NCBI GenBank assembly: GCA_900239685.1
Contig: OENT01000053.1
Coordinates: 124,001-188,000 of the forward strand
Length of the DNA: 64,000 nt
Reading direction: 5' to 3'
Origin: Rotaria macrura
Taxonomy: Eukaryota; Rotifera; Eurotatoria; Philodinida; Philodinidae
The translations under genes were made by a program, and so were the position numbers. Positions 37,086-48,796 of the stretch are shown here, in pieces. Every line of letters begins with the position of its first letter. Position 1 is the first letter of the stretch. The notes beneath the pieces were generated by a model. That model was not told where the DNA came from. It ran no database searches and saw nothing but the letters and a program-made list of their open reading frames with translations.

Positions 37086-38057
37086 TTAGATGTCTCTAGA
37101 CAACAGATATCGAAGAATTTGTGAAAGGGCCGCTATTGCTACACTTGTTCGGTGACTAAGACATTGATGTAACATTTGCATTTCCTCACGTTTGTTTATA
37201 TGAATAGTATCATTACCATAACAACCCTCCATCGGATGTTGCCAACTCATTATTTCATTAGACCAATTAATGTCTTGAAAAAATTCCTTCCATCCAAGTA
37301 TACCACCAAATGCAACTTGTTCCATAAATAAATCACGGTCGGACTCAAGAAAATTTTTCTCAGCAATAGCTTGACTTTCGTTGAACATTCTCGAAACCAA
37401 AAGATCTTCATCGAATGCGGATAAATGATAATGTTGATTACAAGAAGATTTTTTAGCAACTATTGTATAAAGTATTTGATGAGTCAATGAATAACGACAT
37501 GCATACGGATTGCTCATTAAATTAGTACATGATTCAGTCTCATTACATTTACCAAAGCCTAATGCATGTAGACATTGATCAGAAACCTTTTCAATAAAAG
37601 CTGATGAAGAACATCTATTTTCAGCTTGAAATTGGTATTTTTTTCTATGATATTGAAACACTTCAATATTTGAAAACATGCCAGGCTTAAGAAGAAATGC
37701 TAATTGTGCATAATAACTTGGTTGACGTTTACGAACCGATCGAACTATTTGCTTTGTTACATGTTCGCTTAAATCGACAAGATCTTTTAATGGTTTGCTT
37801 TGTTTATAAATGGCATAGGGTCGTAATTGATCAGCAGCCATTCGTGTACCAATGCCTGCATCCAAATTAACTTGGTCGAGATGAAATGAGAAGAATTTTA
37901 GAGCGCGTGTTAATGTATAGATAATTTGATCAGCAGTAATAACATGTGAATATTGATCACATAGAACTAGTGGAATGATGGTAAAGATCAAAAACCAATG
38001 CATCATCAACATTATTGTTATGTATGGCAAGAACGTGATGAGAAAAGGGAAGCACAT
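37086..38057 (-). CDS. C16orf89-like secreted protein (DUF4735)
   Basis: A single-exon open frame of 323 residues. A signal peptide is present; the better start may be the internal Met at 38012 (MLMMHWFLIFTIIPLVLC), which places the hydrophobic core at the N-terminus. Hallmarks of the C16orf89/DUF4735 family run in order: LDQVNLDAGIG, LMSNPYACRYSLTHQILY (human LMTKPGC..YCLSHQLLF), RDLFMEQVAFGGILGW (human RDIFMENIMFCGMGGF), IMSWQHPMEGCYG (human ILSWQKQQEGCFG) and LSHRTSVAIAALSQILRYL. The family is secreted; its biochemical role is unknown, and in human it is expressed mainly in thyroid. It is intronless, unlike its neighbours. It lies between the four-TM gene (156 bp upstream) and AHI1 (131 bp downstream) on the same strand. 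Confidence 0.85.
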   Translation of the reverse strand: MCFPFLITFLPYITIMLMMHWFLIFTIIPLVLCDQYSHVITADQIIYTLTRALKFFSFHLDQVNLDAGIGTRMAADQLRPYAIYKQSKPLKDLVDLSEHVTKQIVRSVRKRQPSYYAQLAFLLKPGMFSNIEVFQYHRKKYQFQAENRCSSSAFIEKVSDQCLHALGFGKCNETESCTNLMSNPYACRYSLTHQILYTIVAKKSSCNQHYHLSAFDEDLLVSRMFNESQAIAEKNFLESDRDLFMEQVAFGGILGWKEFFQDINWSNEIMSWQHPMEGCYGNDTIHINKREEMQMLHQCLSHRTSVAIAALSQILRYLLSRDI

Positions 38058-38213
38058 GAAAATATGTCTCTACGGATTTATACACATATTGCTCATCATA
38101 TAAGCTCATTTCGTAGGCGATACAGATTATCTTTTTTTTCTTGTTTGTCTTTATAATTAAAACTCATAAAAAAGAAAGAAAATCATTTTGTTATTCTCCC
38201 ATTTTTCTAACAT

Positions 38214-38935
38214 TTATGCTAAATCATATTCATCTGGTGTTGGTAAATAGTCTATTAATGATCGTTTTTCATAGATATAAACGAATGCCACTAATATAAA
38301 TGTATAAAAATCAGCCACAACAAGTAGAATACTAAAATATAAAGAGAAAACAACATAATCCAATAGAGATTCGATCCATCGATAAAATTTCAGTTCATTT
38401 CAATTTACCTAATGAATGGCATCAATTGAATAAGTTCAATGAATAATTTAACTTTCACACATGACATATTAACAAGATATTGATCATGATAATTATTTCG
38501 TATACATGTACATTGTTTAGTTTCCATGTTTGTATTTAAGATGTCTTTTGAACAGTAGTAAAAAAGTTGTTGAATTTCATTTGATTGATATTTTCGAAGA
38601 TTTATCATATTCAATGTATACCAAAGATTTGAACATAAATGTAACAATAATGTTAGAAGAAACGGATAAAGAAATACAAATGAATCTCGACGAAAACCAC
38701 TAATCATGATGAGTAGATTTTCATCGATTGAAATAAAATCAAAGCAAAACAACAAAGTTTACCTTATGAAAAAAAGACACATGAATATAGATTGAATAAT
38801 GATAAAAAATGAAAAGTATTGCCAAGGTATATTTAATAGTGGATCTGAAGTGAATATGGTTATACTAAATTGTGCACAAGTACCAAGAAGAATATAAGTA
38901 AATGATAATGTTAAAAGAAAGACTGCTGTAGTCAT
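38214..38935 (-). CDS. Four-TM membrane protein with cysteine loop, family unknown
   Basis: Three exons on the minus strand, 38935-38763, 38699-38409 and 38331-38214 (phases 2, 2), encode 193 residues. Four hydrophobic segments are seen: about residues 4-26 (VFLLTLSFTYILLG), 34-57 (YFSFFIIIQSIFMCLFFI), 64-86 (FVFLYPFLLTLLLHLC) and 156-178 (LLVVADFYTFILVAFVYI). Between segments 3 and 4 there is a loop of about 65 residues with clustered cysteines (YYCS, QCTC, SCVK). The tail is short (YLPTPDEYDL). The order of short, short, short, large loop resembles tetraspanins, but the CCG signature is absent, so I do not assign the family. It heads a tight same-strand series with the C16orf89-like and AHI1 genes. 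Confidence 0.6.
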
Positions 38936-41185
38936 TGTTAGCTAGATATTTAAATGAAAATGAAATCAACGTTATTCTATGTTAACTAGATTATCTTTGA
39001 CAATATTGAATGTGAGAGAATAAGCTAAAAACTAACATTATTTTTAAATGAACAATATTGCTAGTGTAAGAGCGGGAATTCTACAAATAGAAAGATATGC
39101 AGTTTTTTTCCTATTCGAAGGGATAAATAGAAGTTATGGAAAACGAGAATGATTTTCTTTTTGTGCACTCAAAAAGTGAGTACACTCTAGAATCGGTCAG
39201 TGTGTCCGGCCAGCCGGCCGTTAACACGATAACTCTTTACAAATACATTCGATTGAGCTGAAATTTTGTGCAGAGAATTGTCTCATGAATCTTTCGGTCG
39301 AGTTAGAAGATGAGAAGGATCCGGCAAGAAATGGCTGAGTTATCGAAAAACTTGTCATTTTTCACCAAACAATCCCTGAGGTGGGGTACAGGGATTTTTT
39401 CAAAAAAAACTTTTTTCTCAGAATTATCCACAACGTATATAAATCGACTCAGTTTTTAACGCTGATTCCGAATCTGATATTAGTTTTGAACTAAATCGAG
39501 CTTTCTAAAAGAACATCGCCAAATAAAGGTCTCGAAATAAACAAAAACTGCATCCAGAAACTAAATTGCCTAGATATGTCTGAGATGATCAGTAGTTTTG
39601 GAGTTTCCCAAAAAGGTTTACCAAGATACTTCATCCGTGCACACATTCTAGAATGACTGATTTGTCTCATTCACTTTTTGAAGTACACATAACTCTCGGA
39701 CATAAGTCCGAAGTTTTCACATTTATTTAACAAATAATCAGTTCTCGAAAGCAAAAAAAGAACCAAAATTATATTTCATTTATTGATTTAAATCAAATAA
39801 AGTAAGTGTATGCATGAGTGTTCAACTATTCAATATACGAAACCCGAAATAAGACTTATTCTATATGAATTCAAAAAGTAAACTGACTATTAAAATAATA
39901 AATTCAAATTTTCAGAGATAGTCTATCTCAAAACCTCATCAGATTGGATGATTGTCAATCCCATATAGTATTTGTATTCGAAATCGAATATATCCATTGG
40001 ATTGAGATAAATCTATCGTTTGAAACTTGCTTTTCCAACAATTACGACCAGATGCTTCGTATGATCATAAATCTTTTTTTGACTGAGAATAAACCTACCA
40101 CTGGCAGATTTTAACGATTATGAAATTTCCCTTCAACAGTTTTACATTATCTTTGACTAACGTGAAGATATATTTGTTAATTTGTTTTAATTGACTACTC
40201 TATTTTTCATTAGAAACATTCATTTTTTTTATATTGATTTCATAAAAGAAACGTAGAGGTCGATCTTCACAAGAATTGTTGATCATAAAAGTTTTTGAAG
40301 TTTCTCGTTATATTCTATTGTTGTACGAATATCTCTATACAAAGTTTGAATTTCGAAGTTCAAACGCTTCGTTTTTTTTTCAGATGAATTACGTAGCATA
40401 CTACTGTGTGACACAGGCAGTTCGATAGATATAAAATAGTAATTAGAAACATTTTTAATCCAATCGTATTCCATTAGAGCCGTCACAATCGATATAGTCT
40501 TGACTTAAAACAAAACCTATATAGTACTGGCATATATTTCTCAATTCGCTGACTATAAACAAATGACTAACATAGAAAATAATAAATATCTATTCGAAAT
40601 AGGATTAGTTCTAAATAGTATTTAAACACTGAAGATTAGTGTGTTGCATTGTTTTTCAGACTTACGAAAATATCCTCTTTTTGTCCGTTGATCACTTTTC
40701 TTTCTGTTAAAGATTAATTGTATTCTTTTAATTTGATTACATTATTCAAAGTCTATACATAAGTAGTATATTTATCATCCTCTTAGTTTTATATTAACTG
40801 GCATGAAAGTAAGAAAACTTATTTATATTATCAACAAATAGTATCTAAGGATTATACGAAAAAAAAAACGCATTCTTCCAAATAATTCTTTTATTCAGTG
40901 CTTGCCGAAAAACATAAGGGTAATCAAAATAATGTCTTTCGTTTCTTTTTGTTTGTTATAACTTGTTACTCATTCATTGTCTGTCCTTATCTGTTCAATG
41001 AACATAATTATTCTTATCATGATAGAACGTCTCTTGCGACATCAACAAACAGTTGATTGAGGCATGCATCAGTAATTTTTCTTTTTCTTCCATCCTATTC
41101 AATTAATATCATCATTCTATTGTACTCATAGTGACAAGAATTTCGTTGATTCGATTTTCACATTTATTTTGTTAGAATATTCTCT
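38936..41185. other. Intergenic spacer carrying a repeat element
   Basis: This 2.25-kb gap lies between the four-TM gene start and the innexin stop. It contains the inverted-repeat element at 39162-39690, listed separately. The remaining sequence is AT-rich with no supported gene; the 67-codon minus frame at 40283-40486 has no recognisable features. Confidence 0.5.
39162..39690. repeat. Interspersed repeat with degenerate terminal inverted repeats
   Basis: The element starts with GTGCACTCAAAAAGTGAG and ends with the complement of GTGTACTTCAAAAAGTGA. Inside these ends, TCTAGAAT blocks recur in opposite orientation. It is locally GC-richer than its surroundings (CCGGCCAGCCGGCCG near 39208-39222). 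It contains a small hairpin at about 39375-39403 (AATCCCTG paired with CAGGGATT). There is no open frame. It looks like a non-coding mobile or dispersed repeat of about 530 bp. Confidence 0.5.
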
Positions 41186-43011
41186 CTATCGAAATGAATA
41201 ACGAGAATGAATATCTTTTCTTGTTGCTGTTGTTGCTGTTTCTGAATAAGTTTGACCCGCCGTTGTTACTTGACATGTTCTCAATTGTTGATTTGAGAAA
41301 TATTTTTCACGATTTTTTGCTGATAAATTTGAAATCTTTTTATATTCAATCCATAGTTCATTGACAACTTCACTTGTTAATAAATCACTTATATTTTCTG
41401 ATATTAATCTTAATATTAAAACACCATCAGCCGTTAAATAATCAAATATAAAACGTTTAACAAGTAATTGTTGTTTGAAACGTTCGGTTTTGGAATAAAG
41501 ATTTAAATAATTTGCTATATAAGCATAATTAAAATAACAGAAACTATGACGAATTATGGTTACTAATACACTTTTAAAATTTACTATTGTCAAAAAGACT
41601 AGCCAAAACCAAATCATAGTAAAAACCTTTTCATTAAATACATTCATTGGCAGTAAACATTGAACCTTAAAAATAAATCAAATTGAGTATAGGTTCATTC
41701 TCTCTTAAGAATGAAAAATAATTTCTATTACTGTATAAAGTGTTGGTTGACCAATTTTAACAATATTAAAATCACAATAGACACTTAATGGAAATATTTT
41801 TGTGCCAAGAAGATATTCACCTCGACGAAAATTTTCCAATACTTCAAGACCATAAAGAATCGAACTTTTTGTTAATAATGTATTTAAAAAGAAGAGTTGT
41901 AATCCGGAATTGATTAGGAAAAGTATTTTAACAATAAGAAATAAGTTAACTAAATAGTAACCATGGAATGAATTCGCATTATTAAAGATAAATGGAAAAT
42001 AGATTATGCTTAAAATTTGAACGAAACCTGATCGATTCGATGATAATCCATTAGTATTAAATGAACTTTTTGCATCATTTGATGTCATACGATCAAAATC
42101 ATGTTGTTTAGCACGTGCTAAAAAATTAAGCATCGTTATTATATGATGAACTTTGTAGCGATTTGTTCGATAATCAAATTTTGGTGACAAACAATCTTGA
42201 ATATTGATTCCACATCGAGAACTAAAACTACTCCATATAAAACGTGGAATAAGAAATAACAGTGATTGCAATCCAAGTAATATAGGTAACCATTGATAAT
42301 AATAAATTGTACGTCCACGACGTATTTGAGAATTCATTACTGTTGGAATCGTTTCATTCATTGATATATAATACGTATTGGTTACGTAACAATAATGACG
42401 TGTGTATGAAACAAAATTACCTGTGAAAGGAAATTAAATAATGAAGACTTATTTTTGTCTTTGCTATTATCTACATGTGATTTTTCAATTATATAGATCA
42501 ATCAGTTTACATTGGTAAATCAACTGTCAAGTAGCACTTCTATCATTTATTTATTCACCACTCTGATGAGAGTAATATTCATAAATTATCTTGATGTCAA
42601 GATCATCATACTTAACACTTTTATTACAAGATTGTTTCATGCGTTTATGTATTCAGACATGCACATAATGAATAGAAACTGTAGCATGTGAATTCTTATC
42701 ATTTTAACTCTATTAATCTGTCAATCAACAGGTATACTATAGCATACGTCATTCGATTGTTTAGTTCAGTTCTATTTACTTTAATGAAATATGAATAAAA
42801 TATGATAACATTTACCTGTAAATTCACCAGGTGTCCAACAAATAATCAAATCCGATATAAATAAACGTGACGTAAGAATAGCTGAAAAGATAAGTAACAT
42901 CAAAACCGTATGGCGATGATTGAGACGATTGGATGAATCATCATCAGAACAACCGAACCATGACATACGTAAATGTGTTAGTTCTGATATACGATGAACA
43001 ACTTCAGCCAT
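41186..43011 (-). CDS. Innexin, gap-junction/hemichannel subunit
   Basis: Three exons on the minus strand, 43011-42816, 42420-41732 and 41665-41186 (phases 1, 0), encode 454 residues. TM1 lies near residues 33-53 (HTVLMLLIFSAIL). The first extracellular loop has two cysteines (CWTPGEFTG and HYCYV). The family signature YYQW is followed by TM2 (YYQWLPILLGLQSLLFLIPR). The second extracellular loop has two cysteines (VYCDF and VQCLLP), followed by NVFNEKVF and TM4 (MIWFWLVFLTIVNF). The C-terminal cytoplasmic tail is Thr-rich. All four conserved cysteines and the YYQW motif are intact, so a functional subunit is expected: six to eight subunits form the channel that couples adjacent cells. Innexins occur in protostomes and cnidarians. 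The 395-bp first intron separates the N-terminal exon. Confidence 0.95.
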
Positions 43012-44041
43012 GATAATTAGTCCGATAATAAACTATAGACTTCAAATATCGTTTGTAATAAATTGAAATACGTAGTGCAGCTATGTAATAATACTAATAA
43101 GAATGCTAACGACAAAAGATAAGGAAATGAGGGAGAGAGAGAGAGGCGCGAGCGCGACCCCTCGAATGGATAGGAAAAAATGTATTTTTAAGTGTGTCAC
43201 TTCTGATTGTGCATCATTGCAGCAGTCTTCTGTATGTGGTGACTTTGCTATCTATTCGTTTCCCTTTTCTCTCGTTCTCTTCTTTGCTCGTCATCATTAC
43301 AAAAAAGACTAGAACGATGATAGAGAGAGAGAGAGACACAAATAGACACTGAGAAAATAGTAGCAACACCAAAGTAACATGAAATATATGGAAGTATGAA
43401 CTTGCTTGTTTTATATAAACTTATTTAGAATATGCACTTCGTTCGTCTCTATCAGGTATTGATTATTAGCAGATGAAAGTGTATGCCATGAAAGATCGTT
43501 GTCAACAAGGAATTTCGCCCCGAGCTACTAATGTTCTTCTGCATGTATCATCGGAAACTGAATACGTGCGCGCAAACACATGCAAACATTCACACACTAT
43601 TTATATATTTGCTCATGTGTTCAACAGATCGAGATTCCGGACATTGACACACTTACATTTAGAAATGTAACAATCTTTGTTTTTTCTCTTGTATTGCAAT
43701 CTGTTAGAATAATACTTCTATTGAAATAATACATGAATATCTTCATAGAATATTTCTATTATCTCTACTTGTTCTTACTTACCCAAAAAAAAGCAAAATA
43801 GAGATGCAATTTTTCCTCATCTTATGTGTTATGTTCATTATTTATTTTCTGTTCGAATTGACGATGGTGTTAGCGTACGAATACCCACACACAAATAAAA
43901 AAAGAGGAAATGATGATGACCTCATCGAAAATACAATTGTGATTTTCTTACAAACACAATTTCCTGCCTAGTCAATTGCAAGGTCATATTACTAAAATTT
44001 GTCATTTATTTTATTTAAATGAAAGAAAATATAAATAAAAT
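43012..44041. other. Spacer between innexin start and BBS1 end
   Basis: About 1 kb presumably holds the innexin promoter and BBS1 3' flank. A GA-rich run lies at 43131-43145, followed by a short GC-rich patch (GGCGCGAGCGCGACC), and another GA run lies near 43321-43337. No gene is seen; the 69-codon frame at 43103 overlaps the GA repeat. Confidence 0.45.
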
Positions 44042-47000
44042 TTAAAGAGAAATGTTTGGTTCAGCAACAGGCATATTGATAATTGCAGATATTAGTGGTG
44101 CTGTTGAATCACGTCGACAAACGAAGACCTATTAATATTTAAATTTTTAATTCAATATTATTCAGGAAATAATTCATTACCTTAATTACATCCGAAATAG
44201 CCTTGTCTGTAGTACAAGTAACAAAAGAACAAAAACCATATTCAATACTATTGATAAGAATCGGAATCTACAAAGAGACAAAAAATAAATCGAAAATACT
44301 TCGGATATGTCTTTCTCCAAGTAGTCTATGTCTATTCTGTCGAGAACAGTGTCTAACCTCGATATAATTTGGATTGAGATTATAAATATTTTCATCATAT
44401 GTGAACGCTATAAATAAGTCGATGACAGGTGATACCGATGTTGTTGACGTATTTTGAAGTTTCACTGTTAATTTAAAACGTGGACCAAGACCATGTACTT
44501 CAGCATTAATTCTTATGGCTTCAGTTTTTGTTTTAGCTACTGGATTTAGACCAGCTTGAACTGATCTAAGAAATTCTTTACCCGTTATTAATTTTAAACG
44601 AATTAAATCTTGTTGAAAAATTCGATACATAGCTTTGAAAGAGAAACAGAGAAAATTATCATTTGTTAAGTAAAAACTACGTCAATTTACTTTCAGCTTG
44701 CTCTTTTTCACGTAATGTTTGATCAACATAGAGTTTAGTTCGTTTGGGAACATCGATTTTGACTTGTTGTTCTTTTGGTGGACCATGAAGGATATCATTT
44801 TCTTCGAAGACAGCTGTGCGTTTGAGAATTTTTATCACAAGCCCACCATCTAAAGTCAAATCAAGAATAATTATCCAATTAGACAAGAGAATAACGTTTC
44901 TAGTTGTTCAATTTCTATTTAGAGGTGTAATTGTGTCAAAAATTTTTCTTCATGCTTTTTCTTAATATTTACGCTTTCAATTAACTCAAACTTATCTATA
45001 ATAATCACATTCGATAGTCATACGTCAACACATTATAGATAGTTTGAGTTTAAGTTTCAATGAAATCTGACTAAAGAAAATCAAATCCATTCATGTAAGT
45101 TGACTCATGTTTACTTTTTGTAATCATCACCAGTGTTGCGTCTTCTCGTCCTAGTCGACCGAATTTCATAGCATAAATATTTTCTTCAACTTGAATAACA
45201 TCAACAAGAAATTTATCTTTATACAAATGTATTTCATTATTTGTCAATGCAACAGCAACAGCTTGAAAGCCTTTTGGACGATAATCAATTTGACACATGG
45301 CAGTAATTGGTGCAGGTAATACATGTTTCCAATAGCGTTTTCCCTGTTTGCAAAGAAACGATTCATTTCGAATGTAGGCTATAACTTTTGATGTACTTAC
45401 TTTTGTTGTGTAACAATGTAATGATGAATCCATACAGCCAACAATTATATTCTTACCGAAACGTTGAAGGCCAACAGCAATCGAATTTAGATATATGGCA
45501 TTTCGTGGTTGTGGATTACCTCTAGAATATATTGGTTTGTTTATTGTCCAAAAACAATGTTGAACTTAAATCAGTTCTACCTGCGAAATAAATATAGATA
45601 TCCGTTACGGCAAGCCGCTAATATTCGAAATTCAACATCATAAACACCGGATGCATCAAGAAAGGATGGAGTGGCAGGGCATTGCATCTAATAATAATAA
45701 AAGAAAAACTAGGTAAGTATAGATAAATGCACGATATTTGAAAGATTTGTATCTTACTGTGCTCAGGATTGTAAATGCTTCGGATTCAATAATGTAGATA
45801 TGTTGATCCTCAGTGCCAACGACAAGACAGTTAAGTGCATCTTCATCCGCTGAATTCTTATTCAATTTTTTCATACATGTTATGCAACTCTTTAAGACAA
45901 TAAACAAAAAAACAAATAATATTAATTTCCTTTTTCTCAAAATGCTAATATATGCTTCTGTTTTATTTACCTGTCGTTTTAATTCAAGATTTTTATGATG
46001 TTCAACAAAATCTCGTGCTTCACTAGTGTTTGTCAATTTTAAAAACCTGAAATTTATTTTAAATATTCGAATTGATCAATATATGACGTTGTGGTAGGAA
46101 GTCTATGGTACAAAATTTTTGTTTTCATGTCAGTCATTGAAAAAATTTATCATATTTATTACGTGCATTAGTATTTCAGTCATTTATAATAGTTCGATGA
46201 AAATTTTAAAAATCCAACGGACACCTATGACTATGACGTTTACTTTTTTCGTGATTCATTTAAATAGATGAATTTAATGGATACAGATCTTGTAAGAAAC
46301 TAGTATCATTTCGTAAAAGAAATGATGCTACATGTTAATACGTATGTCTTAAGACAAAAGTAGATTTTACCAATCGACACAAAGTTAAAACGAATAGATG
46401 GTACATACGAAAATTCATAGAAGTTTTCTATAGAACTCAATTTCTTACTAATGAATGTCGAAACAGTTCAGGCTATGTCAACACAAAGATTATGAAAAAT
46501 GTCGAATAAACTCGTGACGTTTACTTTCGATTTCAGTAAAATCTTCAGTCGATAGATTTAACATTGACAAAAGATTTTCTGCGCTATCTACAACATTTCA
46601 TTCAATTACATATAGGTCCGTTGAAACTGCAAGTAAAAATCATGAAGCAATTAGACATAGACTATCCGATGATAACAAATACTATTATGATGACTCGTAA
46701 TAAACATCGTCGACTTATATTTTATTTTTATAACGTCGTATAACTAAGCTTGCCATTACAAGAAAGAATATAACAAAACTTGAGTTACACTGATAAAAAT
46801 ATTATATTTCATTTGATTCTTTGATCATGATGTGTCCTCGTTTAGATAATAAATATACTCAATTATCTATGGCTTTTCACCAAAGCTACAACAAGTTATA
46901 GTCGATGCGTTAGGAAAACAATAACTAAATCTTAAATGAAGACATACCAATTTTAAATTAGATTCATTGTAAGATATCGATTAACAGCTGAATTCATATC

Positions 47001-48421
47001 GGCACTTCATTTTATACAAGCATTATTTTTTACTAGATTTATTGGTAACCCAAGATCCATTGGTACCTATCTATACAAATATCGAGAAATATTGTGCACG
47101 ATCGAAAAATAATTCACATATTTTTTTATTCATCAACTGCTACTTTTTTCTGGTCTCGAAAATAATTGAACAATAATATCGTGAATTAGTTTGCGAACTT
47201 CATACTTAATTCTATGTACGAACAGAATAATTAGAGTATTACCATTTCTCCATTGAATATAACGAACTTCAATGTTAGCATACATACTTAAAAGTACTCA
47301 AATCTCAGTGATTTAGTTTCACTCAAATAGAGAAATTATCTCAGTATCGAATTCCAACGAACTGCAAAAACTTTAGATTGTAATCGCAATGTTTTTCCAA
47401 TGTCTGACAGATAGAAAAATATTTTGTGCCAAGATTTTCTCACACCAGAGTTCATTTATACGTGAGTGATCGAGTAGTTAAAGTAGCACTGCCACTACGA
47501 TGAATATCGCTAAGAACATCATGCATTGCTTGAATATCAATATTGCCCTATGAAAAAAAAAAATACCAATCATATTTTTCTATCAAAATTCTTAATGTAT
47601 CAGTCTATTGTCGAATGTTGTTTTTCTTGTCTAATTCAATAGCTAATTGTGAAGTATCTAGTTTTTATTTCGATGGAAATTATCCGATAGATATCGAATA
47701 GAATTTCGAAATGACAAACCTCTCGAGCTTTGAGCCAAACGTCTTTTTCTATTTGAGCTATGTCTATATGAGGTAAGACAAACTTATAATAAGGCCGCAA
47801 TGCTTTAAAAAGAAAGATAGCTGAACCAGATGCCACGGCCAATGCTACATAACAATACATTAAAATATTAAATAGAAATATAATGAAACATAAGTTTAAA
47901 TTAAAAGAAAATTTACCAGGAATTCTTGGATGAAGATTATCCATATAGCAAGCAACAACAGCACAAGGTAAATCTGTAAGGCTATTTTCTTTAAGTAATG
48001 AAAATCCTATAGAAATATTCCAAAATAAAATAATTTATTGTGAAAAGTTCAAATAAAAAGTTTTACCTTTAAAAACTTTCAATTTAGCTTGTAATTTGGG
48101 CATCAAAAGAATATTTCCAAAATCCGCAATAACTAAATTCACTGAACCTTCCGCAAATAAATCTACAAGTTCCATACATGTTTCAACTGTACTGATTCCG
48201 GCAACAAAATCACTATGTGCTTGTAACCATTTACTCTTAGTATCGGTACTAAACAATCATAAATAAAAATATTCTTATGCATTTTTTATTTTATCTAATT
48301 TAACAATATTTATATTTTACATGGCTGTTGTTGGTCGAGTTTGATTATTTTCATTTTCAACATTATTTTCAGATTCTTGACTATATTTTGATCCAGACTT
48401 ATTTACGTTATTTGCTGACAT
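44042..48421 (-). CDS. bbs1: BBS1 homologue, BBSome subunit
   Basis: There are fourteen exons on the minus strand: 48421-48321, 48248-48067, 48006-47917, 47844-47720, 47547-47462, 46046-45971, 45889-45758, 45687-45581, 45521-45401, 45343-45115, 44849-44691, 44632-44358, 44267-44181 and 44128-44042. They give 618 residues (human 593). Landmarks in order are [135 protein letters not shown] and [11 protein letters not shown]. This is the beta-propeller followed by the GAE-like domain of BBS1, which recruits cargo and ARL6/BBS3 to ciliary membranes. Intron 5 is 1.4 kb; most others are short. The start lies 375 bp from the divergent CEP152-like start, with an X-box between them. Confidence 0.95.
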
Positions 48422-48542
48422 TATTGATCTAATTGATTAACTAAATCCTTTTCGACAGTATCTTGTCATAACTCTATTCCATGACGACAGAAAAAAAATA
48501 ACGTTCAGAGGTCGCTATTAAAAAATAAATTCATCATCGTTG

Positions 48543-48556
48543 GTATCTATAGTAAC
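48543..48556. promoter_or_regulatory. X-box (RFX site) in the BBS1/CEP152-like divergent promoter
   Basis: GTATCTATAGTAAC matches all 14 positions of the X-box consensus GTHNYYATRRNAAC known from nematode ciliary promoters. It lies 121 bp upstream of the BBS1 start and 240 bp upstream of the CEP152-like start, in the only shared upstream region. RFX sites are near-palindromic, so one site can serve both directions. Confidence 0.7.
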
Positions 48557-48796
48557 ATACTTAGACAAAAAATTTAAATGGTAAAACCATGTATTAATGT
48601 TGAAAAGAAAAATAATTGACCTAAAAATATAAATTTTATTTTCTTGTATTTTTCTAACAAAATGAAAAAGAAAACAAAGTGCTCGGCTTTTTCTTTGAAT
48701 TGTCTTGTTCATTTTAAAAATGACTGCATTATGTTTGTTTTGTTGTAAAAAGAAGTTGGACGAATGTTAGAAATTAAGTCGTAAAAGAAAATACGA

